A stretch of DNA of 64,000 nt from Monilinia fructicola. Its lineage: Eukaryota; Ascomycota; Leotiomycetes; Helotiales; Sclerotiniaceae. Numbering within the stretch: the first letter of the stretch is position 1; each line of letters begins with the position of its first letter. Below, piece after piece: positions 1-10,014 of the stretch. The notes beneath the pieces are model-generated. The model was not told the origin of the DNA and made no database searches. It saw nothing but the letters and a program-made list of their open reading frames with translations. Made by a program: the position numbers and the translations under genes. Location of the stretch: positions 1,116,001 to 1,180,000 of the forward strand of contig VICG01000011.1 of the NCBI GenBank assembly GCA_008692225.1, read 5' to 3'.

Positions 1-909
1 TTGCAGACAGTTTTTGCTAGGAACCTTTGGTTGTTGATTCGAAAAGCTCAGGGTTTGGAGAGCTTGTGTATGATCGGATGGAACGTTTCAAAGAATACGA
101 GAAGTAGGAGAAACTCCACACTCATGTCTTTTACAAATTGGACTATGCGTTCGTTGCCATATCATCCTGTCAAAGGACCCGCTCTCAATAATTTACGGTA
201 TTTGGAATTGAAGCGGGTGGAAATGGATCCTGCAATGCTTCTCTTTTTAATCAAGGAAAACTGCCATTCTTTGACGGAATTGTATTTGAGCGAAGTCTAC
301 CTGAAGGTTTTTGGTTCAGCCGATAAAGAGGACACTAGTTTGTGGATAGGTCACCCAAATGTTAAGATTCCCAACCCCAACCCTGGGAAGTGCACTTGGG
401 TTGCACCAGCCATACGAGATATTGAAGGCCTCAATCTCAAGATCCTTCGAGTTAGTAGCCTTGGCTACGATGATTACAATCCAGACCCTGATTCAGAAAA
501 TCCTAACTACGACCTTGACGATCCTACGGGGCACAACAAGCCTTTCGATCAAAGATTTGTGGAAGCGGTGATTGGTACAATAATTCCATCGTCTCTGGAG
601 TCACCCCCCGTCGATACTCCCACCGAAATCGATGATACCAACGAAAATACCATCAAAGTTGGAATTGGCCTGGATACTTACGATGCGGAAGCCTATCAAT
701 TGAACCAAGGAAACCGAACATCGCACTTTAAACGCTGCATCGATGGGGTCTTTCTTAATCACACTGATGGAGCGTTGAGGGAATTGCAAAAAATAATCAG
801 CGTGGCCGACAGGGGCATGGATTTGATCAATGAAGAAATAAACAGAAATCAAGCGCTGGTTGTTGATCCTGATTTTAACACGCTTATTGATCCCCCGCCT
901 GATACATGA
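1..909 (+). CDS. F-box/LRR-like protein, C-terminal part (5' truncated by window edge)
   Basis: The open frame runs from the first base of the window to a TGA at 907-909, so the start lies upstream and only about 300 C-terminal residues are seen. The visible part resembles the leucine-rich half of the large fungal F-box family: short Leu-spaced segments such as LNNLRYLELKRVEM and HSLTELYLSEVYLKVF, followed by an acidic Asp/Pro/Asn stretch around residues 150-180. The F-box itself would lie outside the window. Members usually act as substrate receptors of SCF ubiquitin ligases, but without the F-box this is inference. The frame is uninterrupted. A ribonuclease-inhibitor-like LRR protein without an F-box is the main alternative. 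Confidence 0.6.
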   Translation: MQTVFARNLWLLIRKAQGLESLCMIGWNVSKNTRSRRNSTLMSFTNWTMRSLPYHPVKGPALNNLRYLELKRVEMDPAMLLFLIKENCHSLTELYLSEVYLKVFGSADKEDTSLWIGHPNVKIPNPNPGKCTWVAPAIRDIEGLNLKILRVSSLGYDDYNPDPDSENPNYDLDDPTGHNKPFDQRFVEAVIGTIIPSSLESPPVDTPTEIDDTNENTIKVGIGLDTYDAEAYQLNQGNRTSHFKRCIDGVFLNHTDGALRELQKIISVADRGMDLINEEINRNQALVVDPDFNTLIDPPPDT

Positions 910-3343
910 GCAGTTCTCAGAAGTAAACGTTTCTTCTACATGGCTATTTGATCCATGACTCAAAATTATGGGAATATTGATAACACCTGACCAAGTTACG
1001 ATCTTACTTTCCAGACCGCACAATTTACTTTTTACAAGATGTTCAGAAATATTGCTTCGATCAAAGAATGCCAAAGGCTAAAAGCAATACTATCCGAATA
1101 TCCAGCTCGAGTGTTTTTGATCAAGTTAGGTGGATCCAGAATACGGGGTGCCTTGTCCATTTTCGCTCCCCTCCCTCCTCTAAGCGCTCGATTTGTCCTT
1201 GGCGCTTGCAGAACAACAACATGCTATTTGACTTGCGATTGGCACCAAAATGCGGCAGGGTATTTGGGCGTCTATATCCGTTCTCGTGCGCAGACCTCTT
1301 CATTGGCTTCGGGACCTTTGTGCTGTTAGTCAACTCGATTTTCGGCCCAAACAAATTTACTTGTTGTTTTGCGCAAGTTCTTACATTTCGTCTTCGTGGC
1401 ACTGTACTACGCTTTGGCCACATATCCCCAGCATTTAAAAGTACTCTCATATACGACACCATTTATTCAGGTGTAGAATGCAGATAGGAGTCATGACGTT
1501 GGTCAACACACTACTCGCTTGAGATGGGATCGAAGCTTTATCTTGCCTATCATCAACAATCTAGTATGGTGTCTCTGCTAATATCTTCTTAGCAGGATGT
1601 GACAATATTTGCCTACTATCTGGCCCGTCATAAGCTTTGGTGAAGCAAAGCTAGTGCTTGAAGGTGGGACCTTCAAAGCTCAAGCTGTTGGACTGCATTG
1701 CTGGTAGGTAGATCAAAAATTACATATAATAACCACGTGACACGTCATATAATACCATGAATGTTACATCCTTCACCGAACGCCTTTGCTCTAGAGACTG
1801 CTTTTTTACATATTTGCTAACTGATAGCCCTCATTGAAGCCCCTAACACTGTTGATCGTCAGTGGAGGAATGAAATCTTTACTCGTGTAGCCGAAGAATT
1901 CTTTCTCTCCTTTTTCATTTGAATCAACCTCGACTCCTTAAAAGGATATCCACTCATGTATACCTGCGTACAAATCCATTGAACTAGGAGATATAGCTTG
2001 ATTCAACCTAACTTGATTCATCATATCCATCATATCCATCTTTGAGGCTTCAACCCATCCATAAACCTCATCCCCCCACGACCTAACCTCTCTCTAACCC
2101 TCACACCTCTTTCCCTGTTCTCCCTAATCCCATGCCAAATCCAACCCCAAACAACTCGACCCACATCCACTCACATCATACCAATCGAATCCAAAACGAT
2201 AATGAACATCTTGAAAATAGGTATGAGACGTTTACCTTTCCCCTTTTCCCCTCCCTCTCTCCCTCCCCACGCGATCCTCGGCGCGCGCCATGGTTGCATC
2301 GATGGATCCCCCGAAGCAGGACATCATCGACTTCGAGCTCGACGCTAGGCTGGGCGTGTGATTTCAGACACGCATATGTCGTAGCGGGTATCATCACCGC
2401 TCTGCGTGATCGGTCACCGGTCACCGGGGGGAGGGAATCGTGCGGAGCGGATCGCTACCGCGTCGTGGGTGCGCGAGCGAGCGAGCGAGGGAGAGAGGGA
2501 GGGAGTATAGTGTCTATGGCGGCCTGGGGGTGGGCATGGGCATGGGCATGGAAGGAGATGCGTCGAGAGTGGGGATTGGGTGGTTTCGGGGCTGTGGTCG
2601 GTTGATGGGTCGGGGGAAGGGGGCGGGGACGGCGCATTACTTTTCGTTCGTTCATGTATTGTGAAGCGTTATGCTTGGGGGATGTAGATTCACGTGCGTG
2701 GGGGGCATTTGATACAATCTTCATTCTTGTTACTATTATTTTGTGTGTGCATGGATTAGATAACGAGGAGGTGCCTATGCTTGGAGTGGACGGGAGGGGT
2801 GGTGAATACATGAAGTGAGTGTTCTGCTTCCTTTGCTTTGGTTTGCCCGTCTTCGTCCTTGCTGAAGTTTCTTGGGGGAGATTTCTCATGCTTATTATGC
2901 TGTGTTACTGCATCTGGGGGTAATATGGTACAAGAGTCTTCTCCGTCAATCCACCATCCGCTTGATCGATTCCTATTGTCGACCATCCCATCGTGTCGTC
3001 GAACGCCAATCGCGAGACGCGGGGATCGGCCATAGCGGGAGGAGAAAAGATGGAGGGGAAACCGGAGACCAAACGCGGAATAGAATAGCATAGTCGTAAC
3101 CCGGTCGTGTGTGTGTATGTGTGTAATCGTTCAATATTCTTCGTTGCTAATCCGACCATATCGCACCGCGTTGTGTCGAATCATGATATCCATCAACACT
3201 CTCGCCGTTCTGTGCACATCCAACCATGTCATGTCATGTCATGTCATGCCATACCATGCCCACCCCTAATCGGCGCACGTTAGAATGACACTGTCACGAC
3301 AGACGAGTCGCGAGAGCCGCAGGAGAAGGAAGCACTCACGCGA
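910..3343. other. Intergenic stretch, no supported gene
   Basis: About 2.4 kb between the F-box-like fragment and the next gene. Open frames here are short, overlap on both strands and show no recognisable motif. It contains a GAGC/GAGG purine tract near 2465-2505, a short GGGCAT repeat near 2530-2550 and a TCATG pentamer repeat at about 3228-3262. The CT-rich stretch at 2040-2120 could be a promoter pyrimidine tract, but no convincing start codon context follows it. Confidence 0.5.
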
Positions 3344-4342
3344 TCACAATGCCTCCAGAAACTCGGCCACGACCTCCCCCAAGACGCCCTCCATGCCTCT
3401 CAACCAAGCCTCCAAATCCTTCATCTCCTCTTCCATTTCCCGGAGAATGTCCCACGCAGCCGAGAGTCCCTCGGTGACCTTCGTCGTGCTGTCCCCCACC
3501 ATCTTCATCCTCGCGTCGAAATGCTCCTCGCCCTTCGATCCTCCCTGCATCGTGAACTTCCCCTTCCCACCCAACGTTGCGCCCGCCTTGCCGAGACCGC
3601 TCTTGGCCATCTTCATGACCCCCTCGAAATCGCTCTTCTGCATCCTCGCCTCAACTTCCTGCCGGAACCCCACGACCTTGACTTCTTCCCGGGAAGTCCC
3701 CGACGCCGCCCCTCCAGCTGCTCCATGCATAGAGGAAGGAGAAGAAGAAAAGGAAGAAAAGGAAGAAGCCGCCTCGGCCTCAGCCCCCTCCTCCAGCTCA
3801 TACACCCCCTCAATAACCTCCCAAAGAACCATCACCAGCGCATATTTCTTATCCGCCACAAACGCACCATGACACGCAAGCCGACGCGCAACCATCTGCT
3901 TCACCCCCAACAAATACTGCGACGCGTCCATCTTCCCACCGCCGCGCACCACCACCACATGCGCGTCCGCGTCTGCGTCCGCGTCCCCGCGATCCTCCCC
4001 GCAGGCCTCGCCGTCGCGCGGGAAACCCCGAGGCGCGCACGGCTCTCCCCCGTGCGGAACCGCGGTCGCGGTGCGCGCACCCGTAACGCCGATGTCTGAC
4101 GCGTCGCTGCTGCCGCTCACCATGAGCTGGAGCACGGCGACGATGAGGAGGAGGTGCACCGCGAGCAGGGCGAGGGTGGTCGTGAGGTGTCGGCTGCGGA
4201 GGCCCCGGGCGCGATCGTGGTGTGGGGCAGTCATGTTTGCGTGTTGATGGGGCGGAGGGGGGTGAGGATGGGGCGGGGTGGGGGGTTGATGGGTTGGGCT
4301 TGGGAGGAGGGAGGCTAGAAGCTGGGTAGCGGGCAGACGCAC
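3344..4342 (-). CDS. Hypothetical membrane-anchored protein
   Basis: Unrecognised protein. The longest frame is 332 residues, but its first 36 are His/Pro-rich low complexity; the Met at residue 37 (ATG at 4232-4234) is the better start because a basic stretch (HHDRARGLRSRH) and one hydrophobic helix (about residues 53-76, LTTTLALLAVHLLLIVAVLQ) follow at once. After the helix come an Ala/Asp/Gly-rich linker, a Ser-rich patch (about residues 190-205) and a C-terminal half rich in Met, Lys and Glu that should be helical, ending DLEAWLRGMEGVLGEVVAEF. This suggests a signal anchor with an amphipathic or coiled-coil domain. GC content is clearly higher than in the neighbours. A GTGAGT donor lies just after the stop, so a 3'-UTR intron or a longer C-terminus is possible. 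Confidence 0.55.
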   Translation of the reverse strand: MRLPATQLLASLLPSPTHQPPTPPHPHPPPPHQHANMTAPHHDRARGLRSRHLTTTLALLAVHLLLIVAVLQLMVSGSSDASDIGVTGARTATAVPHGGEPCAPRGFPRDGEACGEDRGDADADADAHVVVVRGGGKMDASQYLLGVKQMVARRLACHGAFVADKKYALVMVLWEVIEGVYELEEGAEAEAASSFSSFSSSPSSMHGAAGGAASGTSREEVKVVGFRQEVEARMQKSDFEGVMKMAKSGLGKAGATLGGKGKFTMQGGSKGEEHFDARMKMVGDSTTKVTEGLSAAWDILREMEEEMKDLEAWLRGMEGVLGEVVAEFLEAL

Positions 4343-4979
4343 GACAAGATCGGGATGCAGGTTGCGATGTGGGGATCAACGGTTTGAGAGAAGGGAGGGC
4401 ACACTGGTGGAGGCTGGCTAGTGTGGGGATGTATTGCGCTTGTTGTCTTGGACTTGTTGTCTTGCGTTGTACAGTTTTGCAGAGATTTGTGTATTGAAAT
4501 GAAGTGAGCACGGAGGTAGAAGGTGGGTGGCAGAAGCAAGGAAGTCAAATGAGAAGCATTTCGGAATCAGGCTGCCGGTATGGATTAGGCGGAGAAACTA
4601 TGATTGGTGGATGGTGACGGGTTCAGGAAGTAAAAGTGAATATCGAGAGCAGTGGATGAAGTTGAGACGAGAGTCCACCGGTCAGAGAGGTGACGTCCAT
4701 GAATACTCGTGGATCATGATGGACCATGATGCTACTTACGAGTACACAAGTGATATATCTGTTAGCAAAGTTGAAAGACAGCCGAAAAGAAGAAAGGATA
4801 TAGAGAACTCTCAAAGGGACACGAAAATAGAGGAGGAAGAATTAATAATATTATCGTATATACAATGTATACCCATATAAAACCCATAATAAAACATCAT
4901 TTTTTATGATATATGATAAGACGTACTTGAGACTTTTCAACATAAAACACCGTTACCCTGGGTATCATAACAAACAAAA
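4343..4979. other. Intergenic stretch
   Basis: About 640 bp between the 5' end of the membrane-anchored protein and the 3' end of the F-box protein, both on the minus strand. It should hold the promoter of the former (near 4343-4550) and the 3' UTR of the latter. AT-rich at 4840-4930. No gene or repeat of note. Confidence 0.5.
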
Positions 4980-7115
4980 TCAAAAGAAGGTAGCCAGCTT
5001 TATCTCTCTCCATCTTTCTCTCTCAGTATGCCACCACCAATCTCTCTTCTTTCTATCCTTGGACCTCGAATCTATATCTATGTTCCAGCTTCCCGTACAG
5101 CCATCATTGGATCTCAACTCTACTCCCTTCTCTAAAAGGGTGCCGATACTCATGATTGATTCGTCACTGCCTTCGATATCTGGCTTCAGGTTGTATTCCA
5201 CCTTACTTTCCACCTTCCCAATGAATGTTCCTAGCTTGAACCTCTCAACAAATTGACCCTCGTCATCCCAAATTATGATATCGAATTGTGGTATCGTTGC
5301 ATTATCAATTCGAAGCTGGGCTGCTTGCCGAGCATTTAATAGGCTCATCATCTCATGCCCGCCGCTGCCATCTATAGTAGGTTCATGCGGAAGAGAAACG
5401 GAGGATGAATTGGAATATTTTCCCGTCATCACACTATCACGCCGCTCGCTCTGTCGAGAAAATATCGATTGGCGATTAGACGGGGTCATGACAGGTGTAG
5501 CGGCAGGCAAAGTCGATGCTCGACTCGGAGTGTTGCTTTGTCCCATATTTCGATATTTGTCTCCAGGTAACTCGATTTTCAACGTGGGCTTACACAACTT
5601 TTGTAGCAAGCCGTCAAAATCGGTCGGAGCACGAAGAGACCTAAGGCAGGGAAAACCGGAGAAACTAATCGATTTGGCAAGAATTTCAGAAGCTTTGTTG
5701 TCATCGGGATTCGTGATCTCCCAGTGGAGATGCTCGAGTGTAGATGATGCAAGATAAGGGTGTAAGAAAATATCATTCTGGTCATTCAGCATGGGAGAAC
5801 AGCTTTGCGACAAAGAGAATGATTTGAGTTTCTTCAGACGAGCGAAAATGCGAGCGAGTATAGCGAGTGATCGGAGTGGTAATGATATTAAGGATAATGA
5901 GGTTATATTAGCGGAAGTAGGCAGTGAAGCGTACGCTGATAAGCCATTGGATGTTACGCCTGGAAGTGAATCAAGGCGAAGATTTTTGAGAGTCGGCAGA
6001 GAAATCAGATTGTCATCATTGAAAGATGTACGTGGGAAGTTCGATATATATAAATCCTGAAGGGATGGAAGAAGTTGGAATATTTCTGTGAACAACAACG
6101 AATCAATCATGCCGCCGGGGGTGCAATGAAGAACGAGAGTTTGCAAATGGGGCCAATTCGAGTGAAGGCCCAAAAAATTCATATATTGTTCAGGGCGCAA
6201 GGCGCCTGGCACGATGACAGGATTTTCTGCTTTCTCAGAGGCATTATAAAGACGCCTTATAGGACTGGGTTCGATAATCCAGACTTTCTCGACGAGCTTT
6301 GATCTCGTACCCAGAGCGTGGAAAAATCGTGTAAATTCATGATCATATGGCTGATAAAGTCCGGGCAAACGCTCCAAGTTTGGGCATGCCATTATTACTG
6401 AGGCCACCAAGTCCAAATATTCCTCTTGTTCCGGTTTCGTCTTGGCTGATTCTGGTATTGAAGGTACCTTCAGCGATTTGACATATTTGGCGAGTTCTGG
6501 TTGACTCCGAAGAGTTCGGCGAAGAAGTTTTAATCTGGATCCATATTTCGACTTGTATTTCTTTTTCGTATGCAAAGTTGAATCACTTCCCACAAGTTGA
6601 ATATCTTCATACAAAATAACCCTCGCAGCACTCCACCATTTTTTGTTGCTCAATCCAAGACTATGTAAATCTCTCATCCAACAGGTTGCGCAACTTGAAC
6701 TTCCCGCTTTCAAATGTGATTTCTTGAGTTCCCGCAGAATAACCAAAAGTATTTCTTCGGGAAGTTTAAGGAAACCTTCTCCCTGAGATGGCTGAGAAAG
6801 AATTTTCGTCCAGGATGTAGGTTCTTGCCCCAGACTTGGGGTCTCGAGAAAGGCTGTTTGCATTTGAACTAGTGGTCTGGGCTCAAAACTGTATCGAGGA
6901 TAATTTGGATCTGTCTGCGATCGAGTGGGTCCTTGATATGAGCTTCTCGATACCGATTTATTGTAGGAATTATTGGATACCGAAGATATATCGCTAACTA
7001 TGCTCGAAATATCATCAATTGAAGAACTGGTGCTCAAGGGACTTCGAGGTCTTGAATCAAAGGTACTCGCACTTCCTGCCGATGCTGGTCGAGCCATTTG
7101 TCGTGGAGATTGCAT
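4980..7115 (-). CDS. F-box-like / leucine-rich fungal protein
   Basis: Single-exon frame of 711 residues. Residues 1-100 are disordered and Ser/Arg/Pro-rich. An F-box-like segment follows at about residues 115-170: it opens with LKLPEEILLVILRELKKS, continues with a Cys-containing insert (CATCW) and closes with LGLSNKKWWSAARVILYEDI, the usual fungal F-box ending in which a clerk Trp precedes 'LYEDI'. Residues 200-520 contain repeated Leu-rich segments (LQTLVLHCTPGG, LQDLYISNFP, LKNLRLDSLPG). A Ser-rich linker (about 540-590) and a short acidic C-terminal domain follow. Family members recruit substrates to SCF ubiquitin ligases through Skp1. Start chosen at the first Met; MARPAS a few residues later is an alternative. 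Confidence 0.75.
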   Translation of the reverse strand: MQSPRQMARPASAGSASTFDSRPRSPLSTSSSIDDISSIVSDISSVSNNSYNKSVSRSSYQGPTRSQTDPNYPRYSFEPRPLVQMQTAFLETPSLGQEPTSWTKILSQPSQGEGFLKLPEEILLVILRELKKSHLKAGSSSCATCWMRDLHSLGLSNKKWWSAARVILYEDIQLVGSDSTLHTKKKYKSKYGSRLKLLRRTLRSQPELAKYVKSLKVPSIPESAKTKPEQEEYLDLVASVIMACPNLERLPGLYQPYDHEFTRFFHALGTRSKLVEKVWIIEPSPIRRLYNASEKAENPVIVPGALRPEQYMNFLGLHSNWPHLQTLVLHCTPGGMIDSLLFTEIFQLLPSLQDLYISNFPRTSFNDDNLISLPTLKNLRLDSLPGVTSNGLSAYASLPTSANITSLSLISLPLRSLAILARIFARLKKLKSFSLSQSCSPMLNDQNDIFLHPYLASSTLEHLHWEITNPDDNKASEILAKSISFSGFPCLRSLRAPTDFDGLLQKLCKPTLKIELPGDKYRNMGQSNTPSRASTLPAATPVMTPSNRQSIFSRQSERRDSVMTGKYSNSSSVSLPHEPTIDGSGGHEMMSLLNARQAAQLRIDNATIPQFDIIIWDDEGQFVERFKLGTFIGKVESKVEYNLKPDIEGSDESIMSIGTLLEKGVELRSNDGCTGSWNIDIDSRSKDRKKRDWWWHTERERWREIKLATFF

Positions 7116-7376
7116 TTCCCATATAGTTGCTTCAAAAATGATGAGATCGCGTTCAAGTAGGTTGTGAGGGATGTTCGTAGGATAAGAACTGGAAGATTTA
7201 TGTTTCGTACGAAGTTTCGAAGTTTGAATGGAATGATGTGGAAACTCGCGTTGGATAGATCTTCGCCGCTTTCTTAGGATGTCTCGATCCTTTTGGTAGT
7301 TTCTAACCTCAAAGTAAGATTCCTGATCTTTTCGTAGATAACTAAATGAATGTGAAGATGTCGTTGAGGATGAATA

Positions 7377-7463
7377 GGGAAAGGAGGAGGAAGAGGAAGA
7401 GGAAGAGAAGGAGGAGGAAGAGAAGGAGGTGGAAGAGGAAGAGAAAGAGAAAGAAGAGAAAGT
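7377..7463. repeat. GGA/GAA purine tract
   Basis: An 85-bp stretch almost purely of G and A on the plus strand (GAGGAAGAG units), 260-350 bp upstream of the F-box gene start and so within its likely 5' leader or promoter. On the minus strand it is a pyrimidine tract, common in fungal core promoters. The short frame across it is low-complexity Leu/Ser/Pro and is not counted as a gene. Confidence 0.7.
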
Positions 7464-10014
7464 AGTAGTGTTCCTAAAAGAGAAAGCATTGTGTCAGCCA
7501 ATAGTGATTCATATCATATGATATGCAATGATAAAACCTCGATATGCTCAAGTTTTTGCCGTTTCCGTATTCCCTACGCCGCAAAGCAGTACTGATCGTA
7601 CGGCTAGGTAGGCAGTAGAAGATGCAAAGTAAAATTAGGGTGGAGCGTTTGGTACAGGGTGCTCATCCCAGAAGATGGCTGAAGCGCAAGAATAGTGAGG
7701 GATAGTGAGGGACGGACGACGAAATACCCCGTAATGATATAGACGAACCACTTAAAAGCAGAAAGGATTCATACTATTTAAAGGAACAGCCTCTATTGTT
7801 TCCCACTTCCTTTCTGTTCCATACGCTTGGTAGTCATATGGAGGGCATGAAGTCAACAAGGCCACTCCGCAAGTTGGGCCCTTTCGAGTATAGACAAGAC
7901 AAGTGTGAGAGTATAATAGTGTAGGGATATAATGGTATGTATAATGGTATGATAGACTTGAGACAGCTTTTCCATCAACAAGTACTAGATAGACTGGAGG
8001 AAATTGGGAAATTACGATATATTGATACGAAGATCTAAGCAGAGTCCACGGGTAGCCAAAGCAGTCAAAGCAGCCAGAGCAGGTACTAGGTAAATAGAGA
8101 AAGACACTTGAATACTGTAATAATATAGGTATGTATCTTTCTATCGATCGTTCTCTCATCCGATCAAAGCGGAAGAGAGTGTCCTTTTATTTTGCGTGCC
8201 TTGAACTTTTTGGGGGAGGTCTAGTTAGTTGTTTGACTTGTCATAGGGGGTAATGGATGAATCGATTCGTTCTCTTCGTTTAACTCACAGCCTTCAATAG
8301 GTGGAGAAAACAAACGTCGATGCATGTTTGGTTTTGGGTCCTTGTACGTACGGAATGACAATTTGTCTCAACATCATACGTAAGTAAATTCATTCAAAGA
8401 CAAAGGGATCATATATTGGCCTGTTCAAGAAACAGCCAATATAAAAATCCGGGGATCTAATTTCTACCCCATAATAAGACGGGGGAGGAAAGATGCAATT
8501 ATATATCCATCAAGTATATCTCTCAGCTTCTTATTTTTATATCCATGGTCTCTTTGACATAAACAACAGCCACAACATCCATATGATCAAAGGAATACCC
8601 TCGTGGCCTACCTCTTGCATCTTTCAAATTCGAAGCTGTAATGATCTGATTGGGAATTATGTCTCACAAGTCAAAGGATTCCGTCAATGTGTGAGATATT
8701 TCTTGAATGATTGGAAAGAAATCGCCATCCGAGTCATGGTAAACCCAAGGAACACACAGCTTCTAGACCATCAACAAACTGCTCCAATGAAAAATGAGAT
8801 CCAACAAGTGTTGGTGTTGCCATCGGTGCTACGGTGTCAACGCACGCCAAAACACACCATAGGCTAAATATCTGCCAATAACAAGGACGGCTCAGACGGC
8901 ATGAGCCAACGCCACAGCCTACACAACATCATCGCGAGGGATCGCAGATCAAACTGGTGATCTTGCTGGCCGTCAAAGTTTCATATGTTTGCAGAATCTT
9001 TTATCTCGCACTCTTGTGTGATTCACCGGCTATATATATATTCTTTCAAAGTATGTTACGAGACATAAGGCTGACTCTGAGATGGATCGAGCCGGATACA
9101 AGTCAGTTCTGGATACAAATTTCGTTCAACGTATTGGGAAATTCCAATGTTGGAACAGCCTTGAGTCAGTCACATGTCGCACCAATATATCGACTTGTAT
9201 ATACCAACGCGAGGCATTTTTCAAAGGGGCCTGAAACAAAAATTTGCCATCCCTATTCTACGTAATATCAGTCAATGAAAAAAACGGGAGGGGATGGGAG
9301 AGCGCGACTATTTATCCCGTTTTTTCATACCTGACGCCCAGATCATCAAATGATTACGAGACTGCTGCAGCCTCTGAATGAAAATGGAAACTCAAACCTG
9401 TCGAAGTCTTTACCTTTCCTCAGTCAATTGAGGATAATAACACATTTCTTTGGGCCTGATTTCCGCTAATGAAGGAGCTACCTAGTAGGTCTTTTGGCGA
9501 GTTTGCTAGAATTCTACTCGGGAAAATCAACAACTCCAGATGCCTTCCCCCTTATCCATAGAACTGAGGAACAAGGTTACCTACCTAGTAATCAATTGAA
9601 GATGGTGGCTTTTTTCTTTCTTTCCCTCTTTGCTCAAGAGATTGTATTTACATATTGGAGTTAAACGCACGCCACCAAAATGTATATGATATACAAGTAT
9701 TTGCTGTACAAGATAGACGACTGTGCCATAGAGGGTGGTACATTAAACCATACGAAGCTCTATTGATTATCATGATAAAATCAATGCACAGAAAAACAGT
9801 CCCAGGTTAACAAATACACTCATGAAGCGCGATAAGAAGATGTTTTGAGGCATATGAGTGTTTTCAGTGGAATAAACTCTGTGCATAACGAACTCCTGAC
9901 CACCAAACTGTACGTTAAATTTCATTTCTCAATACCCAAGTCTCTACCTCACTCCTTCCTACCTCCCTCCACCCCTAAACCCCGATTTTGGAACAAAATT
10001 TCCCAATCAAAACC
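7464..10014. other. Intergenic stretch, no supported gene
   Basis: About 2.5 kb between the F-box gene's upstream region and the stop of the WSC gene. Several frames of 100-150 codons open on either strand, but none has a motif, a good start context or an intron pattern. Composition is even and no tandem repeat or inverted repeat was noticed. Confidence 0.45.

Noticed and set aside
2132..2605. 157-codon plus-strand frame, and the short MDPPKQDIIDFELDARLGV reading inside the region
   Set aside because: Low-complexity Arg/Gly/Trp end, no intron chain, no motif; the short reading ends after about 24 codons without a donor site.
3285..4099. Plus-strand frames of about 190 codons opposite the membrane-anchored protein
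   Set aside because: GC-rich antisense shadows of the 3344-4342 gene; no motif of their own.
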